NCBI GenBank assembly: GCA_934096785.1
Contig: CAKONA010000003.1
Location: 1 to 16,729 of the forward strand
DNA from: an uncultured Bacilli bacterium
GTDB taxonomy: Bacteria; Bacillota_I; Bacilli_A; RF39; UBA660
Length of the DNA stretch: 16,729 bases
Reading direction: 5' to 3'
Shown piece after piece: positions 1 through 6,180 of this stretch (within the stretch, counting starts at the first letter, position 1; each line of letters begins with the position of its first letter). Position numbers and translations under genes: made by a program. The notes under the pieces were generated by a model, which saw only the letters and a program-made list of their open reading frames with translations, was not told the DNA's origin and searched no databases.

Positions 1-283
1 ATTTAATCCTCTTTTTTGTTTTTTTGAATATGGGAATAAAATCTATGTCTAGCCAGCACTGAATTTGTACTCCCGCACAAATTCTACTATGGGAATTTCC
101 ATCCCCTTTAATGGAAATAAGATTATTAATTTGCAAATAATTTCAATTATAAATTGTAATTTATTACTTTGTTTTTTCTTTTTATGAGAAGTGCTTAGTT
201 TCATCTTGTCAGATTTTTCTAAACCTATCCTCACTAGACATCTTAAAATAAATATTTATCAATATTCTCATCTTGGCATGCAC
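1..283. other. Left-edge stretch without a convincing gene
   Basis: This is the space downstream of the minus-strand zinc-ribbon gene. The only open frame is a lysine-rich minus-strand frame of about 60 codons that shows no family I recognise and no strong ribosome binding site. A weak AT-only hairpin lies at 251-266 (AATATT, GATA, AATATT on the minus strand) followed by TATTTTA, which could end transcription of the minus-strand genes. Nothing else was found. Confidence 0.3.
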
Positions 284-460
284 TTATTTTTTTATAATAT
301 TTTTTATGAACACAAATACACCAATAAATGCCCCTAGTATAGTACCACCGATTGTTTTTCCTTTTTTAGAACATCTTGGACAAATTCCTATTTTATTATC
401 GGGATTTGTAATTATATTACCACATAATTTACAAATATTCTCTCTTTTCTTTTTAAACAT
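284..460 (-). CDS. Small zinc-ribbon protein with a C-terminal membrane segment
   Basis: A 58-residue protein with two CxxC pairs (CKLC near residue 10 and CPRC near residue 28), the pattern of a small zinc ribbon, followed by a glycine-rich hydrophobic segment (about residues 37-53) that looks like one membrane helix, and a lysine-rich end. I start it at the ATG at 460 because GGTGA lies 8 bases upstream. The frame is open further upstream, but those codons lie inside the preceding gene. Its start overlaps the last 8 bases of the 359-aa gene, which implies translational coupling and a shared role. Small zinc-ribbon membrane proteins of this shape are common in Firmicutes with no assigned function. 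The role here is unknown; the membrane and zinc assignments rest on the visible motifs. Confidence 0.6.
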   Translation of the reverse strand: MFKKKRENICKLCGNIITNPDNKIGICPRCSKKGKTIGGTILGAFIGVFVFIKNIIKK

Positions 461-1532
461 TATTTTCACCACTTTCTTCATTAATTGAAATAATATATAT
501 ATCCTTATTTTCATTTTTAGATGTGTTGAGTAATTTTATATTCTCAACATATTCTTTTTTTAAGTTATACCACATATTTTTATCTTTTTTAGCATAAGGA
601 TAATAATCTTGAAATAAATCTACTAATGTCATTTTATTCTTTGTCCTAGGCAATGTAAAAAAATCATTCATTGTATCATTATATTTATCCAAAATCCAGT
701 TAGCTTTCTTTTCATTTCCAAGATATTCCAATAATTGAACTTGTACGCCCACATATTTAGTTGAAATTTGTAATTCTTCAACAATAAATTTCATATATTT
801 TTTTCTATTTAATCCAGATATTGGATTACTTAATGATTTAATAAATTGTTTTGATGTTTCTTCTATATCCGAATATACAGCTGTTAGAGCCTCATCTATA
901 TAATTGTCAGCTTCTAAATATTGCCTTTTTCTTTCTTCTAAATCCATTTCGTCCTCTGCTAACACAATAATATCTCGTGCTCTTAAAAACGGATTTACAA
1001 AATCTCTTATTTTTTCAAGTCTTATTTGATAATCTTGCATTTCTTGAATTTCAATAAGTTTATTAAATATTTCTCTTAATTGTATTTGTACTTCAAGTTT
1101 GCTCGACAAATCTTGCTGGATGTTCTTTTGTCGTTTTAATGTAATTTGATGTTTTATCTTGTTATTTTCATCTACAATTACTGCTCTTAAATTACCATCC
1201 ACTTGTTTTGATTCACCTATACTATATATTCCTTTTTTTAATTTTTCTTTAATTTCAACATCTATATTATCCAAATCAGGAACCAAAATCATATCACTTT
1301 TTATTAATGTTTTACCTTTGTTTATTGCTTCTTTTACTAATCTAATTTTTGATGTTGTAATATTTTTTGCTATTTGTAAGTTAGCGCTTTTATTTTCATC
1401 TAAACACAATTGATTTATATAACCATCAAAAAAATTGCTCATTAATGCAATATCATTCTTTTTTCGGTCAACTTCTGTTTTAAATATGACAAGCGGTTTC
1501 TCTGGTATTTTTGCTATTTCATTTTTATCCAT
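453..1532 (-). CDS. Unrecognised 359-aa charged, helical cytoplasmic protein
   Basis: I do not recognise a named family. The protein has no signal peptide and no membrane segment. The first about 130 residues look mixed alpha/beta (for example GIYSIGESKQVDG and RAVIVDENNKIKHQITL). The middle is rich in Glu, Lys, Gln and Leu, probably a long helix or coiled coil (around QLREIFNKLIEIQEMQDYQ). A helical C-terminal part follows (GLNRKKYMKFIVEELQ, STKYVGVQVQLLEYLG). The frame can be extended to a GTG at 1541, but that codon abuts the AAGGAG ribosome binding site, whereas the ATG at 1532 is 8 bases from it, so 1532 is the start. It lies 80 bases downstream of the DUF1016-like gene and overlaps the zinc-ribbon gene, so it is probably in one accessory transcript with them. 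A defence or phage-related role would be guesswork. Confidence 0.6.
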   Translation of the reverse strand: MDKNEIAKIPEKPLVIFKTEVDRKKNDIALMSNFFDGYINQLCLDENKSANLQIAKNITTSKIRLVKEAINKGKTLIKSDMILVPDLDNIDVEIKEKLKKGIYSIGESKQVDGNLRAVIVDENNKIKHQITLKRQKNIQQDLSSKLEVQIQLREIFNKLIEIQEMQDYQIRLEKIRDFVNPFLRARDIIVLAEDEMDLEERKRQYLEADNYIDEALTAVYSDIEETSKQFIKSLSNPISGLNRKKYMKFIVEELQISTKYVGVQVQLLEYLGNEKKANWILDKYNDTMNDFFTLPRTKNKMTLVDLFQDYYPYAKKDKNMWYNLKKEYVENIKLLNTSKNENKDIYIISINEESGENNV

Positions 1533-1612
1533 AGCGCCCACTCCTTTTTAATAAAAATATATAATTACATCATATAATTCTTTTTACTGAACAAGATTAA
1601 ATCGACAAATTA

Positions 1613-2389
1613 CTATTTATTTTTATTATCTATCAAATTTTTCATTTCTTTAAGTTTTGTTTCTAATATTTTTTTATCAATTAATTTTAACTTATATTCA
1701 GAAATCATAGTCTGAGACATGTTTTTACTAATTGAATATTCAACAACATCTTTATCTTTAGAACTACAAAGTATAACGCCAACACTTGGATTTTCTTGTT
1801 CTTTTTTTACATCTCTATCTAGTGCTTCTAAATATAAATTCATTTTTCCTAAATATTCTGCTTTAAATTCTCCTAATTTTAATTCAAATGCTACTAAACA
1901 AGATAATTCTCTGTTATAGAATAATAAGTCAATTTGGTTTCCATCTGAAAACATATATCTTTCATAATATGCTGATGATATTTGTCTATCTAATTCTCTT
2001 TTTGAATAATTATTTTTAATAGATAATTTTAAATAAAAATGTCTTTCTTCTTTGCTTTTAGCTCCACTTAATATAAGTAAATTGTTTGTCCATGACAATT
2101 GCGTCACCAGTGGTGTCGCAATCTCATCATCTTTATAAGTACTATAAAATTGAATCATACGTTCTATATTTCTTTTAGTAAATCCCTTTATGTTAGGATA
2201 ATTATTTTTCATAAAATCTGATGCTTTTGTTGTTATTTTATCACCATAATTACTATTTTCTTTTAGTTCATATAGGAATTTACCAACTTCTAAATACAAT
2301 AAAATCATTTCTTCATTTACTTTTCTGTAAGCATTATTTTTTCGCTTTTCAATCATTTCAATAATTTGATTAAAATTAATATCTAACAT
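1613..2389 (-). CDS. DUF1016/YhcG-family PDDEXK nuclease-like protein with an internal deletion
   Basis: This is a 258-residue member of the DUF1016 (YhcG, PDDEXK_nuclease) family, which occurs next to restriction-modification and other accessory genes and is thought to act on DNA. The N-terminal helical domain is present (about residues 5-145), with the family phrase LSWTNNLLIL at 98-107 and RELDRQISSAYYERYM at 131-146. The nuclease core then appears abruptly at QIDLLFYNREL (152-162), with Asp154, Glu169 and Lys171 as the D...ExK signature, followed by the usual GKMNLYLEALDRD and the SEYKL-type ending. Full-length members are about 330-370 residues and carry roughly 80-90 residues between YERYM and IDLLFY. 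Here only a few remain, with no frameshift, so the front of the nuclease fold is lost in frame. It may be inactive or work as a binding protein. A 25-bp near-palindrome lies inside the coding sequence at 2098-2122. The start has TAGGATG upstream. Confidence 0.8.
   Translation of the reverse strand: MLDINFNQIIEMIEKRKNNAYRKVNEEMILLYLEVGKFLYELKENSNYGDKITTKASDFMKNNYPNIKGFTKRNIERMIQFYSTYKDDEIATPLVTQLSWTNNLLILSGAKSKEERHFYLKLSIKNNYSKRELDRQISSAYYERYMFSDGNQIDLLFYNRELSCLVAFELKLGEFKAEYLGKMNLYLEALDRDVKKEQENPSVGVILCSSKDKDVVEYSISKNMSQTMISEYKLKLIDKKILETKLKEMKNLIDNKNK
2098..2122. repeat. 25-bp odd-length near-perfect palindrome inside the DUF1016 gene
   Basis: The left arm ATTGCGTCACCA, a single central G and the right arm TGGTGTCGCAAT pair at 11 of 12 positions; the mismatch is 2104/2116. 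It is much richer in G and C than its surroundings. It encodes the stretch IATPLVTQ just before the conserved LSWTNN phrase. Like the RhuM-associated palindromes at 8089-8512 it has a single-base centre. Confidence 0.75.
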
Positions 2390-2433
2390 ATATAATCACA
2401 TCCTAAAAATAAGTTATTTGTAATCTTAAACAA

Positions 2434-2439
2434 ATTATA
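2434..2439 (-). promoter_or_regulatory. Probable -10 box for the minus-strand accessory cluster
   Basis: On the minus strand a perfect TATAAT lies about 45 bases upstream of the DUF1016-like start. The -35 region is poor (TATAAA at 17-bp spacing), so only the -10 box is convincing. Confidence 0.4.
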
Positions 2440-2470
2440 TCATTTAATTTGAAAACTTTATATACTTTCA

Positions 2471-2499
2471 TTGAAATTCGTGGAAATTTTGTATATAAT
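2471..2499 (+). promoter_or_regulatory. Sigma-70-type promoter of a short transcript
   Basis: TTGAAA (2471-2476), 17 bases, TATAAT (2494-2499). This is a near-consensus vegetative promoter that reads rightwards, away from the DUF1016-like gene. Transcription should begin near 2506 and meets a terminator at 2561-2584. Confidence 0.6.
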
Positions 2500-2505
2500 A
2501 TTTTT

Positions 2506-2584
2506 AGAAAGAGAACTTAGTTCGTAACCTGTATGTGATTCGCTCCAAATTGATATTATAATCGAACATCTAGTTCGATTTTTT
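2506..2584 (+). ncRNA. Candidate small RNA or attenuated leader, about 80 nt
   Basis: A near-consensus promoter and an intrinsic terminator bracket about 80 bases without a plausible reading frame. The segment can fold a small 5' hairpin (GAAC-TTA-GTTC, 2513-2523) and the terminator hairpin. The 5' GTTCG (2520-2524) could instead pair with CGAAC of the terminator stem (2563-2567), giving a possible terminator/antiterminator switch. No match to 6S RNA, SRP RNA, tmRNA or a riboswitch I know was seen. The next gene starts 270 bases further on, so it may be a free small RNA and not a leader. Confidence 0.4.
2561..2584 (+). terminator. Intrinsic terminator
   Basis: Stem ATCGAAC / GTTCGAT (2561-2567 and 2573-2579), 5-base loop, followed by five T residues. 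It ends the short transcript from the promoter at 2471-2499. Confidence 0.65.
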
Positions 2585-2798
2585 AAATGTATAAAACTGT
2601 GATGGTTGAATCAATTAATAATGTTATATTTTTGAATGTATTATAAAATTACTAAAAGTATTAAATGATTTGTTATATTGGATGTAGTCTGCATATTAAG
2701 TACATTACATATAGAACTAACCATTTTTTTAAGAAAAAAACTTTGTAAAACAAATGTTAATAAAATGTTAACAATTATTGCACACTTTCAAACTAAAT
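2585..2798. other. Non-coding stretch upstream of the XRE regulator
   Basis: No gene is visible. Near its right end ATGTTAA occurs twice (2754-2760 and 2765-2771), 11 bases apart, about one helical turn, next to TTGT-AAA-ACAA. This could be an operator for the XRE regulator downstream, but short AT-rich repeats are expected by chance in such DNA. Confidence 0.25.
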
Positions 2799-2828
2799 TT
2801 GATAGATTTTTACATCAATAAATAGTAT
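2799..2828 (+). promoter_or_regulatory. Possible promoter of the XRE regulator gene
   Basis: TTGATA (2799-2804), 18 bases, TAGTAT (2823-2828), placed about 25 bases before the start codon. This is a moderate match, chosen because of its position. Confidence 0.35.
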
Positions 2829-2853
2829 TCTTATATCAGAAAGGAAGAAGAAA

Positions 2854-3432
2854 ATGAATTTAGGAAATAAAATAATGACATTAAGAAAAAAGAATAATAT
2901 GTCACAAGAAGAATTATCAGAAAAAGTAGGAGTAACTAGACAAACAATATCAAAGTGGGAACTAGGAGAAACATGCCCAGATATATCTCAAGCCAAGAAA
3001 TTATCAAATATATTTAAAGTAAGTCTAGATGAACTAACTGACAATGATGTTAATAACATAATAGTAGAAAAGGTAAGTAACACTGAAAAATTAGCAGGTA
3101 TCATTATTAAAATACTAAAAGCAATTGGTATCTTTATAATATTATTTATTATATTTATGATATTCTTAATTATCTTTTTTAGTATTCCAAACATTAATAC
3201 AAAAGATAACACTGTAACTGGAAAATATGAGTTAAATTGTACACTTGAAGATGAAACATACGCCTATAGTATTGAATACAACAAAAATTATCAAATAATA
3301 AGTTGTGGAGGAGATGCATTCATAAGTAATCACGCTGATGTAGAAGGCTTAGAAGATGCTAATAAAGCTTTGGCTCACATAGAAGATTACTTCAAAGACC
3401 ATAATGGAAAATGCAACGTACAAGGAAACTAA
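2854..3432 (+). CDS. XRE-family (Cro/CI-type) regulator with a membrane helix and external domain
   Basis: This 192-residue protein begins with a classic XRE helix-turn-helix domain (residues 5-62: LRKKNNMSQEELSEKVGV, then TRQTISKWELGE, then LDELTD). A linker leads to a strong hydrophobic segment (about 82-113) and an approximately 80-residue tail with Cys129, Cys151 and Cys187. This layout, DNA-binding domain inside and a sensing tail outside, is a one-component membrane regulator design known in Firmicutes. The start has AAGGAAG a few bases upstream. It precedes the rhodanese-like and thioredoxin-like exported proteins, so the cysteine-bearing tail might sense redox or envelope state; that link is inference. 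A hairpin without a U-run (ACTAAAC / GTTTAGT, 3428-3446) overlaps the stop codon, so read-through into the next genes is possible. Confidence 0.8.
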   Translation: MNLGNKIMTLRKKNNMSQEELSEKVGVTRQTISKWELGETCPDISQAKKLSNIFKVSLDELTDNDVNNIIVEKVSNTEKLAGIIIKILKAIGIFIILFIIFMIFLIIFFSIPNINTKDNTVTGKYELNCTLEDETYAYSIEYNKNYQIISCGGDAFISNHADVEGLEDANKALAHIEDYFKDHNGKCNVQGN

Positions 3433-3455
3433 ACCTACAGTTTAGTAATTCAACC

Positions 3456-3483
3456 TTTAAGTTATAGCCTTTCTTCATATATT
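3456..3483 (+). promoter_or_regulatory. Weak possible promoter of the rhodanese/thioredoxin pair
   Basis: TTTAAG (3456-3461), 16 bases, TATATT (3478-3483). The match is weak. The pair could equally be read from the XRE gene promoter. Confidence 0.25.
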
Positions 3484-3513
3484 ATGTTAAATTTAATACA
3501 TGAGGAGGAAAGC

Positions 3514-4194
3514 ATGAATAACAAAATAAAAATAACAATAATAACAATAATAAGTTTGTTAGTAGGCCTATCTATTGGACTATTAATTCATAATAATGAA
3601 AAACTACCAAAACTTCCGAAACCTGAAGTGACAGGTGGAGAAAGAGGAAAGCTTGGTATAGATAAAAATATTAATGAAGAAACTATTGATAACTACTTAA
3701 ATCGTAGTGACTCAGTATATAGAGATATGAGAATGCTTAAAGATGAAGCAAACTATGAAGCAATTGGTGGAGACTCATATCTTTCAGGTACAGTAAAAGG
3801 CTTTGAAGTAGTACCATACCCATATCTAACTGAAGTAAAAGGTTTACCAGAAGCAGTAGGTAAAAGCTACACTGGTAAAACACTATTTACAGAAGTAGAT
3901 GGAACATACAAACCAAACTATAAAGAATCACTAGAAATCTTGGAATATCTATTTCCAAAAGATAAAAATATATTCTTAATGTGTGGTGGCGGAGGTTATG
4001 CTGGAATGACAAAGAATCTTTTAGTTTCACTAGGCTGGGATGAAAACAAAATATATAATATAGGTGGTTACTGGTACTATAACGGAAAAAACAATATACA
4101 AATTAAAAAAGAACAAAATGGTAAAACAACATATGATTTTTGGAAAGTAATATATCACAACATAGACTTTGACAACCTAACAGAGATTAACTAA
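3514..4194 (+). CDS. Membrane-anchored rhodanese-like domain protein
   Basis: A 226-residue exported protein with a signal anchor (about residues 7-26) and no lipobox Cys, then an external rhodanese-like domain. The active-loop Cys157 sits in FLMCGGGGYAGMT, followed by the helix and strand LLVSLGWDENKIYNIGGYW, as in rhodaneses where the Cys loop is followed by an alpha-helix. The usual D-x-R phrase near the front of the fold appears as RDMRM (70-74). The long SYLSGTVKGFEVVPYPYL insert suggests a substrate or partner different from thiosulfate sulfurtransferases. The frame is open back to 3484, but the ATG at 3514 has GAGGAGG just upstream. The stop overlaps the start of the thioredoxin-like lipoprotein (TAATG), so the two are made together and probably act together on sulfur or disulfide chemistry outside the membrane. 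Confidence 0.8.
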   Translation: MNNKIKITIITIISLLVGLSIGLLIHNNEKLPKLPKPEVTGGERGKLGIDKNINEETIDNYLNRSDSVYRDMRMLKDEANYEAIGGDSYLSGTVKGFEVVPYPYLTEVKGLPEAVGKSYTGKTLFTEVDGTYKPNYKESLEILEYLFPKDKNIFLMCGGGGYAGMTKNLLVSLGWDENKIYNIGGYWYYNGKNNIQIKKEQNGKTTYDFWKVIYHNIDFDNLTEIN

Positions 4195-4643
4195 TGAAAA
4201 AAATATATTACTTACTAATTTGTATATTAATTCTAATGACAACTGCCTGCACTAAACAAATAGATAAAGTAACACTTGATAATAAATACTATAATAATGG
4301 AGAATTCATAAATGTAAATAGTGAAGAACTATCTTCCTTAGAAGATGACTCATTCATATTATACACATATAATAATTATTGTGCATTCGCAAAACCATGT
4401 GAAGATGTATTTAAAGAATTCATGACAAAATATAAAATAGATTTTCTTTCAATAAAGTTTGAAGACTTCAAAAATACAAAATACTATAATAAAATTAAGT
4501 ATGCACCATCTATAATTATTATAAACAAAGGAAAAATTATTTCTTATTTAGATCCTAATAGTGATGATGATTTAAACAAATATCAAGATTTTAATGATTT
4601 TGAAACATGGCTAACAAAATATATAGAAATATCAAACAATTAA
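4194..4643 (+). CDS. Thioredoxin-like lipoprotein with a C-x5-C motif
   Basis: A 149-residue lipoprotein: a positively charged start, hydrophobic core and lipobox TTAC with Cys19 as the lipidated residue. The mature part shows a thioredoxin-like fold, with a beta strand SFILYTY and then Cys63 and Cys69 in YCAFAKPCEDVF at the position of the usual CxxC. The PSIIIINKGKII stretch (from Pro105) matches the cis-proline strand and the following glycine of thioredoxins. The two cysteines are five residues apart instead of two, so it may be a reductase, a peroxidase-like protein or a disulfide sensor and not an ordinary thioredoxin. It is translationally coupled to the rhodanese-like gene and followed by a clear terminator. 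Confidence 0.75.
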   Translation: MKKIYYLLICILILMTTACTKQIDKVTLDNKYYNNGEFINVNSEELSSLEDDSFILYTYNNYCAFAKPCEDVFKEFMTKYKIDFLSIKFEDFKNTKYYNKIKYAPSIIIINKGKIISYLDPNSDDDLNKYQDFNDFETWLTKYIEISNN

Positions 4644-4669
4644 GCAAGACGAAAAAGTTTTGCTTTTTT
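4644..4669 (+). terminator. Intrinsic terminator after the thioredoxin-like gene
   Basis: Stem GCAAGAC / GTTTTGC with one G-T pair, loop GAAAAA, then six T residues. It begins directly at the stop codon. Confidence 0.75.
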
Positions 4670-4702
4670 CTTTACACTTTTTACATTTTATTAAAAAAAA
4701 TA

Positions 4703-4731
4703 TTGACCGGCACTAACACACGACATATATA
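4703..4731 (+). promoter_or_regulatory. Promoter of the flavodoxin pair
   Basis: TTGACC (4703-4708), 17 bases, TATATA (4726-4731), about 35 bases before the AUA start. It is a good vegetative-type match directly after a terminator. Confidence 0.55.
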
Positions 4732-4766
4732 AATAAAGTATAATTATATTAAGAAAGGAAAGTGTT

Positions 4767-5384
4767 ATAAAAAAGAAAATCTTATTAGGAATAATAATCA
4801 TTGCAGCAGTAGTTCTTACTATCTATGGAGGCCTATTAATTAAAAGACAAATAGATATTAAGAATGAAAACAACGAAATCAAGAAAGATAGTAAAGTATT
4901 ATTAGCTTACTTTTCAGCACAAGGACATACTGATTATGTAGCCAAAGAAATCGCAAAGAATCTAAGTGCTGACCTATTTCTTATTGAACCAAAAGAAGAA
5001 TACACTAGCGAAGATTTAAACTACAATGATAGTAATTCGAGAGTTTCAAGAGAACATAATGATGAATCTTTAAGAAACATAGAACTCGTAACATCAAAGA
5101 TTGAAAATATTAATGAGTATGACACTATATTAATTGGTTACCCAATATGGTGGGGTATAGCCGCATGGCCAGTAAATACCTTTGTAGCGTCTAATGACTT
5201 TACTAATAAAACGGTTATACCATTCTGTACTTTAGCATCCAGTTCACTTGGTAAAAGTGGAAAGTTATTATTAGAACTATCTGGAACTGGTAATTGGTTA
5301 GATGGACATAGATTCTCATCTAATGCTAGTGAAGCAGAAATAAAAGAATGGACAAACAAAATAAAAGGAGAAAACAATGAATAA
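4767..5384 (+). CDS. Membrane-anchored flavodoxin, apparent AUA start codon
   Basis: A 205-codon open frame encodes a flavodoxin-like FMN protein. It has a signal anchor (about residues 5-25), then LLAYFSAQGHTDYVAKEI with the phosphate-binding loop SAQGHT (50-55), then TILIGYPIWWGIAAWPVNTF and TVIPFCTLASSSLGKSG, both typical of the Flavodoxin_4 type. There is no in-frame ATG, GTG or TTG anywhere near the front. The codon at the expected start, 7 bases after AAGGA, is ATA, followed by AAA AAG AAA, so the ancestral start was very likely ATG AAA. Either initiation occurs at AUA, poorly, or the gene has lost its start by a G-to-A change. The rest is intact and overlaps the next flavodoxin by 8 bases. 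It has its own promoter. Confidence 0.75.
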   Translation: MKKKILLGIIIIAAVVLTIYGGLLIKRQIDIKNENNEIKKDSKVLLAYFSAQGHTDYVAKEIAKNLSADLFLIEPKEEYTSEDLNYNDSNSRVSREHNDESLRNIELVTSKIENINEYDTILIGYPIWWGIAAWPVNTFVASNDFTNKTVIPFCTLASSSLGKSGKLLLELSGTGNWLDGHRFSSNASEAEIKEWTNKIKGENNE

Positions 5385-5841
5385 AACAATAATATGCTAT
5401 TTTTCAGCAACCGGAACAACTAAAAATATTGCTGAAAAACTATCAAAAATTATAAATACAGACACTTTTGAAATAGAGCCTGTACAAAAATACACAGCTG
5501 AAGACTTAGACTGGACAAATAAACAAAGTAGAACAACACTTGAAATGGAAGATGAATCTTCAAGACCAGAAATTAAAAACAAACTTGAAAACATAAACGA
5601 CTACAAAAACATAATAATTGGCTTTCCAGTATTGTGGTACAAAGAACCAACCATCATAGATACTTTTATCGAAGAAAATCACTTAACTAACAAAAACATC
5701 TATGTTTATGTAACATCAGGTGGTTCAACAATAGCTGGAAGTCTAAAACATATGAAAGAAAAGTATCCACATCTTAACTTTATAAGTGGAAAAACATTAA
5801 ATAATATAAACGAAGAAGAAATAAAAGGATGGTTAGAATGA
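5377..5841 (+). CDS. Flavodoxin
   Basis: A complete 154-residue cytoplasmic flavodoxin. The FMN phosphate loop is SATGTTKNIA at residues 10-19, the second binding segment is NIIIGFPVLWYKEP with the aromatic pair expected to stack on the flavin, and YVTSGGST is the third loop. It transfers electrons through bound FMN; the partner is not shown. The start has AAAAGGAG upstream, inside the end of the preceding anchored flavodoxin, with which it overlaps by 8 bases. Its stop overlaps the start of the broken carboxymuconolactone decarboxylase gene (ATGA), so these three once formed a tightly coupled operon. If the upstream AUA start fails, translation here relies only on its own ribosome binding site. 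Confidence 0.85.
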   Translation: MNKTIICYFSATGTTKNIAEKLSKIINTDTFEIEPVQKYTAEDLDWTNKQSRTTLEMEDESSRPEIKNKLENINDYKNIIIGFPVLWYKEPTIIDTFIEENHLTNKNIYVYVTSGGSTIAGSLKHMKEKYPHLNFISGKTLNNINEEEIKGWLE

Positions 5842-6156
5842 TAAAACAAACTGCAGGTAGAGATATTTAGGAACAGTAGCTCCAGAATTCGCAAGACTAA
5901 ATGATGATGTGCTATTCGGAGAAATATGGAGTAGAGAAGATAAACTTTCATTAAAAGAAAGAAGTATGATAACTATATCAGCCTTATGGCACAAGGCCTA
6001 TTCCCACAAGTTAAATCTCGCATCATAATGGGTAAAAAGCATGGAATAACAAAAGAAGAAATGGTAGAAATCGTAACACAACTAGGTTTCTACTGCTCAT
6101 GGGCATCTTCCTGGAACGTATTTCCAATGATAGAAGAAGTCTACGAAGACAAATAA
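5838..6156 (+). pseudogene. Carboxymuconolactone decarboxylase-family gene with two frameshifts
   Basis: Three frames together give a short CMD/AhpD-like protein. Frame one reads MIKQTAGRDI and stops at 5868-5870. A frame shifted by one from 5867 reads GTVAPEFARLNDDVLFGE, IWSREDKLSLKERS and MITISAL to about 5985. A third frame from 5986 reads MAQGLFPQ to the end (GITKEEMVEIVTQLGFYCSW, then SSWNVFPMIEEVYEDK). Each junction fits a single missing base. All the parts in order match the roughly 105-residue family seen next to flavodoxin and cupin genes. As read, no full protein can be made. The final 56 codons form an intact frame without a good ribosome binding site. The ATG overlaps the flavodoxin stop, so it was the third gene of that operon. 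Confidence 0.8.
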
Positions 6157-6180
6157 AAAGAAATGCTACTTAACATTTCT
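6155..6180 (-). terminator. Terminator of the HExxH gene
   Basis: On the minus strand, stem AGAAATG / CATTTCT with an 8-base loop, followed by TTTTATTT. The stop codon of the minus-strand gene lies in the loop. The site also separates it from the convergent decarboxylase remnant. Confidence 0.6.

Noticed and set aside
49..234. Minus-strand frame of about 60 codons at the left edge
   Set aside because: No recognisable family, Lys-rich low-complexity start, no good ribosome binding site; left as an undefined stretch.
1159..1413. Plus-strand frame opposite the 359-aa gene
   Set aside because: Phe/Ile/Ser-rich translation typical of the antisense of an AT-rich gene, with no ribosome binding site.
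2506..2584. The candidate RNA as a tRNA, because of a GTTCGAT-like T-loop string
   Set aside because: No acceptor, D or anticodon arms can be drawn; the string belongs to the terminator stem.
4762..4764. GTG just before the AUA as the flavodoxin start
   Set aside because: It is out of frame and runs into a stop after one further codon (TTA TAA).
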